Shown: positions 1-10,988, counted from the stretch's first letter. The stretch is DNA of 64,000 nucleotides from Dryomyza anilis (GCA_951804985.1 OX638133.1:68049867-68113866), one strand, 5' to 3'. Numbers and translations: made by a program. The notes: generated by a model from the sequence alone, not told the origin.

Positions 1-330
1 TCGTCATATGTCTTTTTAGCAATTGTGAACTCGTCATATTTTTTGTGCATTTAAACAAATTCGTACCAGTGAACTATGTACTAGTGTCATGAACATAAAC
101 ATGAAAAAACTGAATTTTAATTTGATAAATTGTATTTTATTTTTCTTCTCTCGATGTACTAGATAAAGTTAATTTTTACCAATCTATTTCATGTGAACTA
201 CAATTTTGAAAATCTGTTTTAGTTATGAATTCTATGACTACAGGAATAATAATAAAAAGACAGTTTTTTGCTGATACTACTCTGTCTCGCATCGAAGTTC
301 AATACATGGCAATAAAAAAAATAACTGGTG
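1..330. other. AT-rich stretch, nothing recognised
   Basis: Low-complexity AT-rich DNA with short chance reading frames only. I see no motif, repeat border or coding signal. Confidence 0.5.
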
Positions 331-960
331 TTTAGGGATGGGCCTGTGTAATGATAACCACCATGTTCCCTGGCATATGGTGGAACATGACAGCAAAACA
401 AAAACAAAACATAAAAACATGCTAAGACCTCACCGACATCTTGGCACCCGAATAAAGTTGGCACGCATTTGGACTACCTATTCGAGGATACGCGCAGCAA
501 TATTTCGTATCGTCATGGAAGTGTTTGTACGTCAGTCCCGCATTGCCAGCTCCATTCCTCACCATCCTTACCGTATACCACGCGTGTATTAGTCACCAGA
601 AAAAGCTCATGGGCTCGGTGACGGATACAGGAGACGAAGTAGGAGCTTTAATAGGAGAGAGAGAGAAACACGAGCAAAGTATGCGAGTGTGAAATGTATA
701 CGAAGGCAACTACGAACAGTTTTCAGTGCACTGTCCCTACTAGAAGTGGACACAAAAAGCGACATAGTTTTTCAGTAGCCGCTGGAGAACAGGGTGTGCA
801 GCCATTTTTTATTGAGGGTCTATTAGACATAGACGGCTGACTAACCGAATGACTCATGCATCGCACTGGCGCGCACAAAACTTAGAAGAGTGTGCTGAAG
901 GGTAGTTGTGGGTAGAAACCACCCTAGTAGAAACTGAAATATATACGAGACGTAACAAAT
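331..960. other. GC-richer non-repeat island, possible regulatory or 5'-UTR DNA
   Basis: Base composition is clearly less AT-rich than the flanks and I recognise none of the window's repeat families here. It holds a GA run near 655-667 and initiator-like TCAGT words near 723-730. An 84-codon reading frame at 338-592 has no recognisable domain. This could be an unannotated exon or promoter of a gene outside the window, or an old unique sequence. Nothing decides between these. Confidence 0.25.
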
Positions 961-1522
961 GTTTGTAATATTGAACACATGAATATATTTACATACGCAT
1001 CAAAGGAGACCAAAAAACGCATTTTATCTATAAGAAATAATTAGAATTTGTGCTCAAACAAATCCGTATCGAAATTATAAAACATATCAGTTTTATTCAA
1101 ATGAATGCATACAAAATGTTTTGGAATTTTCTCGTAGAAGCAGATAATCTAAGTACAGGTTCAAATTCTATCTGCCAACGCAATTGAGACGTGATCTGCA
1201 TTGATCAATGGGTTTTGCAATTTCTGCACACAGAATAGATATTTGTTGCGCCAACCAACTCTTTGCCCAACCAACTTATTCGGTATTCTCAACCGCTTAG
1301 TCGGTTGTTATTGTCAAAATAAAAATAGCTGTAGTTTTTTCTACAACCAATTTCGAACTGTTTTAGAACAATTTAGACCATTAGGAGTATGTATAGACTA
1401 ATATTTTATGTGTATAGGCTAATATGGCAGCAAATTTGTAAACCATTCGATTTAACCGATTGAAAATTGTACCAACTAACTTTTTCATTCTTCCAAACAC
1501 TTGCCAAAAGGGATTTTTCTGT
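961..1522. other. AT-rich stretch, nothing recognised
   Basis: No coding signal, no clear repeat. A 66-codon frame at 1201-1401 has a TTG start and no domain. Confidence 0.4.
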
Positions 1523-1827
1523 GTGTAGACACTGCAATCAAAATAATTTCTAGGACATTTTACGAAATATTTTTTCGTAATTTTTTATTTAATAAAATAC
1601 ACGAATAATTCGTAGAATACACGAAACATTTGTAATATATTACTAATATATTTTACACTAAGAAAACGAAAGATGGTTGAAAAGTATTAGAGCCTTAAAC
1701 ATCATTGCAGTTGCAAATTATTCAAGTCAAATATTTGACACTTTTCGTAATATTTAGACAATGTTAATAGTTTTGCTACAAAAGCATTAATATCTGGGGA
1801 ATATGTGAATATTTGCAGCAATGCTAC

Positions 1828-1841
1828 CTATTTCTCTAGTA
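1828..1841. repeat. Left target-site duplication of the non-LTR element
   Basis: CTATTTCTCTAGTA, identical to 3197-3210 on the other side of the insertion. Confidence 0.9.
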
Positions 1842-3196
1842 CTTACTTACTTACTTAAATGGCCCTTACAACCGTGGATCGGTTTTGGCCGCTGAGATGA
1901 AGCCGCGCCAGTCGGATCTGCTTTGCGCGCGCTGACGCCAGTTAGAAATACCAAGCGTTGCCAGGTTGTCCTCAACTTGGTCTTTCCAACGCAGATTTGG
2001 ACGCCCTCTTCTACGCTGTCCACCTTCGAGTTTCGATTCAAGCACCTTCTTGGCTGGAGTGTTTTCATCCATTCGTTCGACATGACCTAGCCAGCGAAGC
2101 CGCTGGATCTTGATGCGCTTGACTATGTCAATGTCGTCGAATAACTCATACAGCTCGTGGTTCATCCTGATTCGATACTCGTTAGCAAAGCAGATAGGGC
2201 CAAAGATTTTACGGAGAATCTTTCTCTCGAACGCTCCCAGTACTCTCTCATCGGTGGTGGCCAGCGTCCATGTTTCTGCACCATAAAGTAGGACGGGCAT
2301 GATGAGTGACTTGTAGAGCGTTATTTTTGTCCGGCGAGAGAGGGCTCTGCTTCTCAATTGCCTACTGAGCCCAAAGTAGCACCTGTTGGCAAGAGTTATT
2401 CTCCGTTTGATCTCCAGGCTGACGTCGTTGTTGCTGTTTACGCTGGATCCCAGATAGACGAAGTCCTTCACAATGTCGAACTTGTGGGTGTCAAAATCAG
2501 CTTTTTGTCCAAGACGCACGGACTCTTTTTTGCTTGTTGACACAAGGAACTTCGTCTTGTCCTCGTTCACCGCTAGACCCATTCGACGCGACTCTTTCTC
2601 CAATCTGGAGAATGCTGCGCTGACTGCTCGTGTGCTCCTGCCAATGAAATCAATATCGTCGGCATATGCGAGCAGCATGACACTTTTGTTGAGGATAGTG
2701 CCGCTTTGACGGAGTTCGGCAGCTCGAACTATTTTCTCCATCAATAAGTTAAAAAAGTCGCACGATAGGGAGTCACCCTGTCTGAAACCTCGTTCGGTAT
2801 GAAATGGCTCGGAGAGGTCTTTTCCTATTCTCACTGAGCAACGTGTGTTGCTCAGGGTCATCCTGCAAAGCCTTATAAGTTTCGCAGGTATACCGAACTC
2901 AGACATTGCGGCGTATAATCGTTCCCTTATCGGAGTGTCGAAGGCGGCTTTATAGTCGACTAATAGGTGGTAGGTGTCGATCTGTTTTTCTAGGGTCTTT
3001 TCCTGGATTAGGCGCAATGTGAAAATCTGGTCTATGGTGGACTTTCCAGGTCTGAAGCCGCACTGATAAGGTCCAATCAGTCTGTTGACGATGGGCTTCA
3101 GTCTTTCACATAATACGCTCGATAGAACCTTGTATGCGATATTGAGTAGGCTGATCCCACGGTAGTTGGCGCAGATAGTGGGATCCCCTTTCTTAA
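1842..3196 (-). mobile_element. 5'-truncated non-LTR retrotransposon, probably RTE-like
   Basis: A minus-strand insertion bounded by a perfect 14-bp target-site duplication, CTATTTCTCTAGTA, at 1828-1841 and 3197-3210. The element's 3' end (left side) finishes in a short run of AAGT/TAAG tetranucleotides (1842-1856) rather than poly-A, a tail type known in RTE-like and some other non-LTR clades. The 5' end is cut inside the reverse transcriptase, the usual result of incomplete target-primed reverse transcription. It disrupts the CACTAAGAAAAC MITE. Confidence 0.9.
1866..3196 (-). CDS. Reverse transcriptase fragment of a non-LTR retrotransposon
   Basis: The frame is open from the truncation point at about 3196 to a stop at 1866, about 443 codons, with no true start because the 5' end is missing. 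The TTG at 3017 is only an internal codon. Reverse transcriptase motifs are seen in order: KKGDPTICANYRGISLLN at the very start, CGFRPGKST, a GFRQGDSLS motif, the catalytic LLAYADDIDF box, then the palm/thumb segment. The C-terminal part (WLGHVERMDENTPAKKV, RRRGRPNLRWKDQV, ending DPRL) is typical of RTE-like insect elements. The endonuclease domain is absent. There are no internal stops, so the copy is fairly young, but without endonuclease and 5' UTR it cannot move by itself. Confidence 0.9.
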
Positions 3197-3210
3197 CTAT
3201 TTCTCTAGTA
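3197..3210. repeat. Right target-site duplication of the non-LTR element
   Basis: CTATTTCTCTAGTA, identical to 1828-1841. Confidence 0.9.
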
Positions 3211-4075
3211 GTTGCAGTGAATCTGCCACAAATATGGCATTTTTCGTGATATTTATAAGAAACATCTCACAAATATGTGATGTTTACAAATTATTTAAAC
3301 TTTTGCTGCAAATTTATTATTATTTCCTGCATATTGCAATTGTTAAAGCGAGTAGTATTTTAGTTGCAGCAACACTCTCATAAACATTTTGTTTTCTTAG
3401 TGTACGAATCAATAATCGAAAAATTAAAACAACAACAAAACTACGAATATTTCGTTCAAATTAAGAAATTTTCTTTACATAACTTTTGATTATATTTTGT
3501 TTACGAAAGAATAACTTCTTTACGAATGAGTCTTACATTTTACGAATAAATTACTAAACTTTCGGCTATATGTAGAATTTTATGAAACTTTCGTGTTTTT
3601 TACGAATAATTATTAAAAACGGAAATACATTTGCGTCAAATAGTAGCTGCATTTTATTTTAATTGGTATCGCGGTCGCATGCAGATAGTTATAAAATACT
3701 ATCAGTTCTAAAATGTGTTCTTTGTAAGTTCTGTTTGTGTTAAATGTGAAAAGTAACAAATTTCATGAATGAAACGCCATTTTCATCGTCAGTTTTGTCA
3801 TGTATTTGACGAAAAATTCGTAAAATTACTAAAAAACGTACAAACATATTCAATAAATTACGAGTAAAAATAACAATCTTTCGTATTAAGTCCTAATGAC
3901 TTTCGTAGATGAAATCAACGAATAAATTCGTAAAATTCACTATTAATATTCGTAATTTTAATATAAATTTACAAAAAGTTCTTCGTGTATTTTACGAAAT
4001 ATTTCGTAGATAAATTTCAAAAATTTGTTCGCAAAATAACGAAAGATTTTGTGTATTTTATTTTGATGGTACACG

Positions 4076-4150
4076 GTAGAGATGGGCATGTGAGCATGAT
4101 TCAGCGTGATTCACGTGAATCACGCGTGATCATGCGTGATTGTGATTGAA
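4076..4150. repeat. hAT-like terminus with GTGATTCACG words
   Basis: TAGAGATGGGC-type start near 4079 followed by overlapping copies of the palindromic word GTGATTCACGTGAATCACG and relatives. The TAG/CAGRGATG start followed by a short palindromic word array is the same plan as other hAT-like ends in the window (31092, 41851). The opposite end was not found. Confidence 0.45.
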
Positions 4151-4559
4151 TCCTAATTTTTCTTAGAATTTCTTAACTTTAGTAAATATTTTCTATACTT
4201 TACTGGGCCATAAATTTGAACTTTTGAGTTGAATGGTTGAAAAATTTATGAATTTTAAATGATCAACCTTTTGGTTTAAATTATGGTACATTCAAGTTGA
4301 AAACTTAAAATTTTTAAACATCTTGGTTAATTTTTTTTTTTTACCTGTATAGTTGAAAAAATATATGCATTGCAAATTTCAACTTTCAAGATAAATTTCT
4401 TAACTTTAATATATACATGCAGAGAAAAAATATGGTTGTGGTGATCATGTTTGAAGGGCAACATACAATGATTAGGGGATATGGTTGTAGGAAATCATAT
4501 AATTTGTCTAATATGATCCTCACTGACAATATTTCGTACCATAATATGATCCTCAGTGA

Positions 4560-4712
4560 CAATAGTACGATTTTCTACAACCATACCATGGTCATCAGTG
4601 ATCATACGCCGATTTCACACAACCATACTGTGGTTGTCAGTGACCATACTATGGTTGTGAGTGACCATACTATGGTTGTCATACTATGGTTGTCATACTA
4701 TGGTTGTTTACA
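4560..4712 (+). repeat. Short tandem array of CATACTATGGTTGT units
   Basis: Units of 14-21 bp of the form CATACTATGGTTGT, some with a GTGAGTGAC spacer, repeat about six times with more diverged copies upstream. ACCATA and TATGGT make each junction partly palindromic. The 102-codon frame at 4417-4725 is a translation of this array and not a gene. Confidence 0.75.
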
Positions 4713-5139
4713 ATTAACGTTTTAACTTTCGGATATATGTTTATTTTTAATAACGATGTTTTAAACATTAAAAGACAGTTTGTCACTACAAAAAAACTCG
4801 ACTGAACACCGCCATAGCCAACATAAAAGTGAGTAAGACAGAGTAAAAAAATGCCAGTAAGTGAAAATTATATGGTTGTAAATAATAAATTACTATATTA
4901 TGATCAGTCTATATCATGGAATGATCGGTATTTACCATACTTTGTTCGTGGCAGTCTTTATCGTAATCATAACATGGTTCTTATCAACCATATTTTGGTT
5001 TTTCAGAAATACAATCATATTATAATAAATTGTCTACTATAATATGATTTTAGCGACCTTATTATTGTTGAAATAAAATGGAAAATACTATACTTTGATT
5101 GTGACAACCATGTAGGATTGTAAAGACCATAGAGCGAGA

Positions 5140-5215
5140 ATACGAGTGAATATGGTAACGACGAATTTAGTTGAGTATCGCATGTTCGAATCTCGGCCAG
5201 GGTGATAATTTTTTT
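5140..5215 (+). repeat. Possible tRNA-derived segment (B-box-like)
   Basis: The word GTTCGAATC near 5182-5190 resembles a tRNA B box, with GGTAACGAC and GTTGAGTATC upstream. No convincing A box or cloverleaf can be drawn, so a SINE remnant is only a possibility. Confidence 0.2.
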
Positions 5216-5655
5216 CACTTTTTTATTATTATGTATTTATTATAATGTATACAAAATTATAATAATTAAAATAAAATAATGTATATGAATTTATAAAATA
5301 ATATAATTTTTATTTACTAAAAATTGAATAAACTTGAAGAATGTGTTTTCAAATTCAAAGTTGATATTTTTTACTAATGCAGTTGAAAAATAATCTACGT
5401 GGTTGAATATCCTAACCATACTGTTTAGTTTTGGACACGCATACAATTTTTCAAACTATTGGTTTATAAATGTAACTCAAAGGCTTATTATTGCTCAACA
5501 TACAACTATAATTTTTAAACTTTTTAGTTGAACATTTTTAATTCTTCTATACTTAAAATCAACGTTAAAAGTTAAAAAATTCAACTCGTTTTGGTTAGGA
5601 TAAATATGCAAATTTTCAAAGTTGAAAAAATGAACCTACATTTTTGACCGTGTAT

Positions 5656-6081
5656 ATACACAAGTTTTTGTCTGTATATTTTTAGTAAGTTATTTTTTGC
5701 AGATTTGAAAGATTTTTGACTGAAATACGAAGTAATTGCAAGTATATCTTTTTTTTCTTTCTATAGTACAACATTAACAATGTATTTTTGATATTGCCAA
5801 ATATTGAAGAAAGAAAGAATACAGTTTCATATCTGTATTATACACGAGATATACAATAGCTTAATAGATTACTGAGAATATGTCTTCAAACATAATATCA
5901 TACATAACCCTTTTATAGTTACTCAACATATGTTTCAGAGGAATTTTTAAATAATTTTTTCTTTCGTTGATAACGAAATCTTTCCTTTTACATTATTGTA
6001 ATAACAGTATCGAATAAAGTATAAAACCAACAGCTTGTGAGCCGCTTTCATCCCATAATAACATATTATATACCTAGCTAA
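5656..6081. other. AT-rich stretch, nothing recognised
   Basis: No repeat border or coding signal seen. Confidence 0.4.
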
Positions 6082-6460
6082 TCAAGTGTCCAGTGTTTTT
6101 ACAACTGCAAACATTTTGGCGTCATGCGATAAGTGCTGCTGCTGATGTTGTTGATGTTGCTGCTGATAATGTTGTGCGAAAGACGTAAGCAATCTACAAG
6201 CTGAGCGTTCGATAATGGTACTAGGAGGTGAAATAGGGCTTTTGGTGCGTCTGTTGCACGCACCCTCACGTGGGCGGTGACTATAAATAACCGTTATTTT
6301 ATACACTCTACAAGCTCGAAGCATATGGATGACAGCCACCCACCCAACGCCATGAGGCAGACAGGCAGTCGACACGAAGGAAGAGGACGTGCGGAAAAAC
6401 TGCACAATGTTAGTGGTTTTGGATATTAAACAAACATAAAAAAACAAGTTAATCGATTTT
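6082..6460 (-). other. GC-richer island with a possible short coding exon
   Basis: On the minus strand an open frame runs down to 6082; its first ATG is near 6323 (MLRACRVYK). It ends in a Gln/His-rich stretch (QQQHQQHQQQH) followed by KMFAVVKTLDT and a stop. A GTAAAA near the 3' end could be a splice donor, which would make this a first coding exon. There is a TATAAATA on the plus strand near 6283. No domain is recognisable and CAG/CAA-type repeats can produce such frames by chance. It may equally be promoter or UTR DNA. Confidence 0.2.
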
Positions 6461-6985
6461 CTTAATTTACGTACTTGTTGTTTTATTAAGTTCTAGTGCC
6501 ACCGACGTATTAACATTGAGATACCAGCACTTGATTAGTGTGTCTGTGTGCAAACGACTGTTGAGTCCTTGATTGATCGATGAAAACAGGACAACTAAGT
6601 CGGTTGCGATTTCATAAGAACCTTTCAATAAAAGTCTCCATAAAGTTAGATGAGATTTTATATAACCATTTCAGTTAGTCCCATCAGATGTAATTTTAGA
6701 ATATATTAAAAAGACATAAAATAACCATATTTCTGTTTGCATAATAAACAATTATAATACTTAGGCCTAACCAAAACTCGTATTTTTAAATCCATTCCAT
6801 TAGGTTGAGCATGGTATCCACAAATACAAAATCAAACATTATTTTTGTAATAAAACTTTTAATTTTTAAAATTTACTTTTAACAAAATTATAAACATAAT
6901 TAAAAATTTTAATATGGTAACACAATTTCAATAAACAAAAACTAAATTAATAGTGAAAATTGCTTTTTTATAGAAAATAGTTTTT
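6461..6985. repeat. Fragment related to the element body at 31200-31500
   Basis: From about 6705 the sequence (AAATAACCATAT, then TAATAAACAATTATAAT, then GGTATCCA) matches in order a stretch near 31203-31330. It therefore belongs to the interior of a CCCGGGAT-type hAT-like family. 6461-6700 holds nothing I recognise. Confidence 0.45.
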
Positions 6986-6993
6986 AATAAAAC

Positions 6994-8844
6994 CAAGGAT
7001 TGAAACCGTAACCAAAACCGATATCCGTTTAAAACCGTTTCATTTTTAAAACCGACACCGTAGCCGAAACAGTTATACGAAAATCAGAAATAACCCGATA
7101 TCCAAAACCGATATAAACGGTTTCGGTTTTATACCGGTTTAATACGGTTTTTAAAAAAAGTACCTATAAATAGAAACAGAATAACATATTTTCTTTTATA
7201 TAGAAGATCTTAAGTAAAATGTCATTTAATAAAATTTTGAGTTCCCAACATTTTTTCAAAGATAAAGAATATAAGCATCTTAAAAATAAGGTCTGTGAAG
7301 CACTTTTGTAGCGGTAAATATCTTCAAAAGTACTTCAAAAGTCGCTTCAATAAGATAAAATAGACAAAACAATGTTTTTTTCGCTTTTCATCGCTACGCT
7401 AGTTCGTACATCGATTGTGCATATGCACTGTTCTATGCACTTTATTATTTTTGTTTTACTTTTATACATAGTTTTTTGTTAATTGTAAAATCATGAAGTT
7501 TACTTAAGTTAAGTTCTATGTGCATTATTTCATTCAACTTATAAAACAAAAAAAAAATTAATATATGAACATTTTCATAGTGTACCTCATTTAGCTTATA
7601 TATTGCTTTTTGTGTTTTTCTTTTTTTCACAAATCCGCTGATATGTTTGAAAGGGGATCAACAACAGAAATGCAAATAAAGCAGCATCCAAGCTTTTGAT
7701 AGAATTTTTAGCGGGACATTTTTTGTACCACAAAGAAAACTCGTTGTTGTTGCCAGATAGCTGTACCAAATACATACATGAAGTGTGGTGTCATGCGACT
7801 GTCTGCTGTCATGCGTCTGTCCGTTGTTATGCGTCTGTCTGTTGTCATGCGTCTGTTTGTTGCTATGCGATGATTCCGGAAAGCAACGAAGAGTTGTCGT
7901 TGTGAAAGTGTGTATATCGAATCGTAATTCGTATTCTCTTCTTTCTGTTAGTGTTCGCAAAGAAAAATGTTACCCTGCAAGATATTATTTGTGTTCTCTT
8001 TACATACGGTACGTGTAGCATACGGATTTTTTTTAATCTCTGACGAAAACAGAAATATGCCTATACGAAATATTCCTTATATTTATTATGAATGTATAAT
8101 ATACATTGAACATATTATGTTCATTTTATTATGGCCCTGAGATTTTGAATTGTCTTGTCATACAATTATTTTTTATTAGTTAAATCTTGTTAAAATATAA
8201 TTCAAATTTTTTTTTGTTAGTAAAATAATTTATTTTTTGTTGAATTTGTGTTCAAATTCTATTCGTTTTCATAATAAATATGCAGTTTAAGATATTTGTC
8301 TTCGATCTTTTATTTAAAATTTAAAAAGTGTAATTTTGCAAGATTCTTGAAAGCAAGGGCAAGAAACGTATTGCAAGAACAAGTTCATATGTACCTATGC
8401 AAGAGCAAGACTCAGCGTATTAGAACAAGAGCAAGAACAAGATTACCATTTCTTGCCTTGCTCTTGCAAATAATCATCACTCTTTTGCATATATTGCAGT
8501 TCTTCTTTGCAATTCATATCATATCTCAGGTTATGTCAAAATTTTGCATTTCATTGGTTTGTGGTCAAGAAATTTTAAATTAAATTGTTTTTCTTGGCGT
8601 AATCAATTAAATAATTCATATAACACAATATTTTAACTAAAATAACAACAAACATTGTTTAAATTACGTTTCTCACTTTACCCCAATATCATAATTTGAA
8701 CATAACTTAGCACCATATAAACAATGTTAAATTATTTGAAAAATATAGAAAAAAGAAAATTTATACAAAAACCGAAATCCAAACCTAAACCGTAACATGT
8801 AACCGGTATACCGAAACCGTTATTCGTTTAGGTTTCAATTCTTG
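6994..8844. mobile_element. hAT-type non-autonomous element, AACCG family, copy 1
   Basis: Termini CAAGGATTGAAACC (6994) and GGTTTCAATTCTTG (ending 8844) are inverted relatives. They are flanked by a perfect 8-bp duplication AATAAAAC at 6986-6993 and 8845-8852, the hAT signature. Subterminal zones at 7000-7160 and 8770-8835 are dense in AAACCG/CGGTTT words. The 1851-bp interior has no transposase frame. Segments near 8490-8800 match copy 2 (16540-18044). The interior also holds a 20-bp tandem array (7787-7870). Confidence 0.88.
7787..7870 (+). repeat. 20-bp tandem array (TGTCATGCGTCTGTCYGTTG units)
   Basis: About four imperfect copies of a 20-bp unit. The small frames on both strands here (7658-8018) are translations of the array. 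Confidence 0.8.
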
Positions 8845-8909
8845 AATAAAACTAATTTTTTGAAAACTGTTACTGTTAGCTTAATTTAATTCAAACAGAA
8901 AAGCTGTAT

Positions 8910-8913
8910 CCTG
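8910..8913. repeat. Target-site duplication, left (CCTG)
   Basis: CCTG, repeated at 15347-15350. A 4-bp duplication is usual for mdg1/412-group gypsy elements. Confidence 0.8.
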
Positions 8914-9551
8914 TGTTGTATATCAGAAATACTTTTTCTTTTAGTTTGAAAAATCTGCACATCGCCAGTAAGCACAATATCATATTCATATTAATCATAA
9001 TAATGTAACACCAAAAATGCTTACTGTTATGCATGCATTCGTATTTTTCTCATACACTTATTTGATACACTTACTCTTATACACATATGATGACAACAAC
9101 AAATGTATTGGTTGTAATGTGAGCCTCATCAGGTAGCACCTGCATGCGGCGTACAGGGAACTAAAGCACATAGAAGTTTTTCTCACGATCACCCCAATAC
9201 GAATTGATTATTTCACAATATGATGACACTCATATCTGGTGTTTGTAAATATTGGTGCGACCGAGGTGATGAGTAGAGGTTAAGAATATATTTTAAGTTG
9301 GATAAGATTTTAACTGCCTTAGAGTGCAGACGTGTTTCTTTTATAAGTTAAACAATAATGTTAATATTAAAATAGAACTTTCAATTAAATAAAAGTATGT
9401 CTTGGAAGAAAAGACTTGTTTGAATTATTTCGATTAATAAAAATGGAACTTCAACGTTGGACATTCTCTGGTAGGACATCATGGGTAATTATAAATGGAA
9501 CGTTGCGACATTTGGCCTCACGCCTAAGCAACGGACATTTTAATTACAACA
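8914..9551 (+). repeat. 5' LTR (638 bp)
   Basis: Begins TGTTGTATAT and ends ATTACAACA. By eye identical to the 3' LTR apart from a missing 5-bp TACAG near 9147. An AATAAA polyadenylation signal lies at 9388-9393. Confidence 0.95.
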
Positions 9552-9553
9552 TT

Positions 9554-9566
9554 TGGCGCAGCCGGT
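9554..9566 (+). promoter_or_regulatory. Primer-binding site complementary to tRNA-Ser
   Basis: TGGCGCAGCCGGT begins two bases after the 5' LTR. It is complementary to ACCGGCTGCG plus CCA, which from memory is the 3' end of an insect serine tRNA. Several fly gypsy elements use tRNA-Ser. Confidence 0.75.
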
Positions 9567-10391
9567 TTTCGAACCAAACATCAAATCCCAGGGGACAGGA
9601 TGGACTGGATGGAGATTAGAAGTATATGAAATAAATATATTGGACAAGGGAAAATATATTTTTTAGGAGTCGTGAGTATTGTGAAAAACAGTGAAAGAAA
9701 ATGTGCGAAAAGAAAATAATTTTTGTGAATTTGTGATATAAAACAAAAGAAACATTTGAGAATATTGAAATCATGAAATTAGACATTTGAAAAACAGGCA
9801 ATTGAACATTTTAAATAAATGATAAAATTTTTAAAAAATTTCATAATATTGTGAAATTAAATTAACTTTAAATAAAACTGTGAAATTAAAATGTTGAATA
9901 ATTAAAGAATTTTGATACAGCAATGTTTTCATAGCGTTGTGAAATTAATTAAATAAAAAATTGGAGAATTTTAACAAAATTAAATTACATAGAAAAAATC
10001 AGTATTCAGTTATAAAATGATGAGATGTTTTTAGAAAAAAAAAAATTGTATATATATCAAAATGAGCTAAATAAAACAGTATTAAATTTAACAGAAAAAT
10101 TAAATCAACTATTAAGCAATCTACTGTTTAAACAAAAGATATACATAGCTTTGCAGAAAATAAAATATAGTATACCAATTTTAATTTAATTTTCAATTTT
10201 CATCCTTTAACATACAAATATATAACGGGTTTTCATTAATATATTTTTTTTGTTGTGTTCTAAATAAATATAAATTAATAAACTTGAAAATGTTTCACAT
10301 TAAATATAAAAATAATAAATGCAATCTATATATATATAAAGAAAGTAATTAATGTTTAATTACATAAATCAATAAAAAACCGATAATTAAA
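9567..10391 (+). other. Long AT-rich untranslated leader of the LTR element
   Basis: About 0.83 kb without a convincing frame between the primer-binding site and the gag start, full of short A/T-rich near-repeats. Long leaders are common in the mdg1/412 group. Confidence 0.6.
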
Positions 10392-10988
10392 ATGGGTACA
10401 GAAAATGTATTTAAACGCGTACATTACGTTGTTCCTTACTTTTCTGGGGCAGAATCTCCATTACTAGAAACTGAATTATATAAATTTATTGAAGGCTGTG
10501 AAACAGCAAAGCTTAAAATTAAAGAATCAGATTATGAGGAATTTATTAAATGCGTTAGGTTACATTTGCAGGGAGATGCTTATAAATTGGTTAGGATAAA
10601 ACATTTTCAAAAAATAGAAGAATTATACGAGTTGCTAAAAAATACATACTTAAATGATATTTCATTAGATGCAGTACTAGAAAAGATTAAAAAAGTTTTT
10701 CAAAATAGTAAAGAGAGTTTGAGAGCGTTTGGAAGACGATTAGACGAATTGCAATCCATGGCATTAGAAATTGCAAGTAAAAAATACCGTAAAAAGATAG
10801 GTAATGATGACGTATTCAGATTGGAATTACAGAAGTCAGTATTGATCTCTTTTAAAGTAGGTGTGAAGGATCCAACAACAAAAGTTGTATTATTAAGTAG
10901 TAAGTCAGACACATTAGATGCATTATTGGAAGACGCATTAAATGTTGAAGCTATTATGCAACTAAGAATTTCAGAGCATACCTATTAG
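10392..10988 (+). CDS. Gag polyprotein, N-terminal part only
   Basis: Begins MGTENVFKRVHYVVPYFSG and continues for about 188 residues of retrotransposon-gag type sequence: a charged alpha-helical capsid domain with FIKCVRLHLQGDAYKL and FQNSKESLRAFGRRLDEL. The last 10 or so residues (from about QLRISEHTY) are pol sequence read in the wrong frame, so the frame runs through the deletion junction into a stop at 10986-10988. The C-terminal capsid and any nucleocapsid zinc knuckle are missing. The ATG at 10392 is the first in frame after the leader. In the intact element gag would form the particle around the RNA; this product would be incomplete. Confidence 0.85.
   Translation: MGTENVFKRVHYVVPYFSGAESPLLETELYKFIEGCETAKLKIKESDYEEFIKCVRLHLQGDAYKLVRIKHFQKIEELYELLKNTYLNDISLDAVLEKIKKVFQNSKESLRAFGRRLDELQSMALEIASKKYRKKIGNDDVFRLELQKSVLISFKVGVKDPTTKVVLLSSKSDTLDALLEDALNVEAIMQLRISEHTY

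Larger units (their letters stand above)
1656..3402. mobile_element. MITE of the CACTAAGAAAAC family, split by a retrotransposon
   Basis: The ends are exact inverted copies: CACTAAGAAAAC at 1656-1667 and GTTTTCTTAGTG at 3391-3402, each flanked by TA (1654-1655, 3403-3404). Removing the retrotransposon insertion leaves about 380 bp, matching the intact relative at 51039-51457. TA duplication and 12-bp TIRs fit a Tc1/mariner-type MITE. It sits inside the TTCGTA-word element. Confidence 0.8.
1529..4067. mobile_element. Non-autonomous DNA element with TTCGTA/TACGAA words (outer layer of a nest)
   Basis: Both flanks of the inner MITE are full of the self-complementary word TTCGTAA/TTACGAA. The outer limits carry related inverted ends: ATCAAAATAA near 1529 and TTATTTTGAT near 4058-4067. 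A similar word cluster recurs at 35400-35830 with a comparable end (TATTTTGAG). No coding capacity is visible. The borders are approximate because I could not find a target-site duplication. Confidence 0.5.
4170..5655. mobile_element. Non-autonomous DNA element with GTTGAA/TTCAAC words on both sides
   Basis: Segments 4190-4400 and 5330-5650 are both packed with GTTGAAAA/TTTTCAAC words in both orientations, as expected for subterminal regions of one element. The sequence CACGGT occurs near 4073 and, inverted (ACCGTG), near 5648-5653, which may mark termini. The centre holds ATGGTTGT/ACCATA repeats (4417-5160). There is no transposase. Limits are approximate. Confidence 0.4.

Noticed and set aside
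338..592. 84-codon plus frame
   Set aside because: No domain, overlapping minus frame of similar length, no splice signal linking it to more coding sequence.
1847..2083. 78-codon minus frame
   Set aside because: Shadow of the reverse transcriptase frame on the same strand.
4417..4725. 102-codon plus frame with Ser-Asp-His-Thr repeats
   Set aside because: Translation of the CATACTATGGTTGT tandem array.
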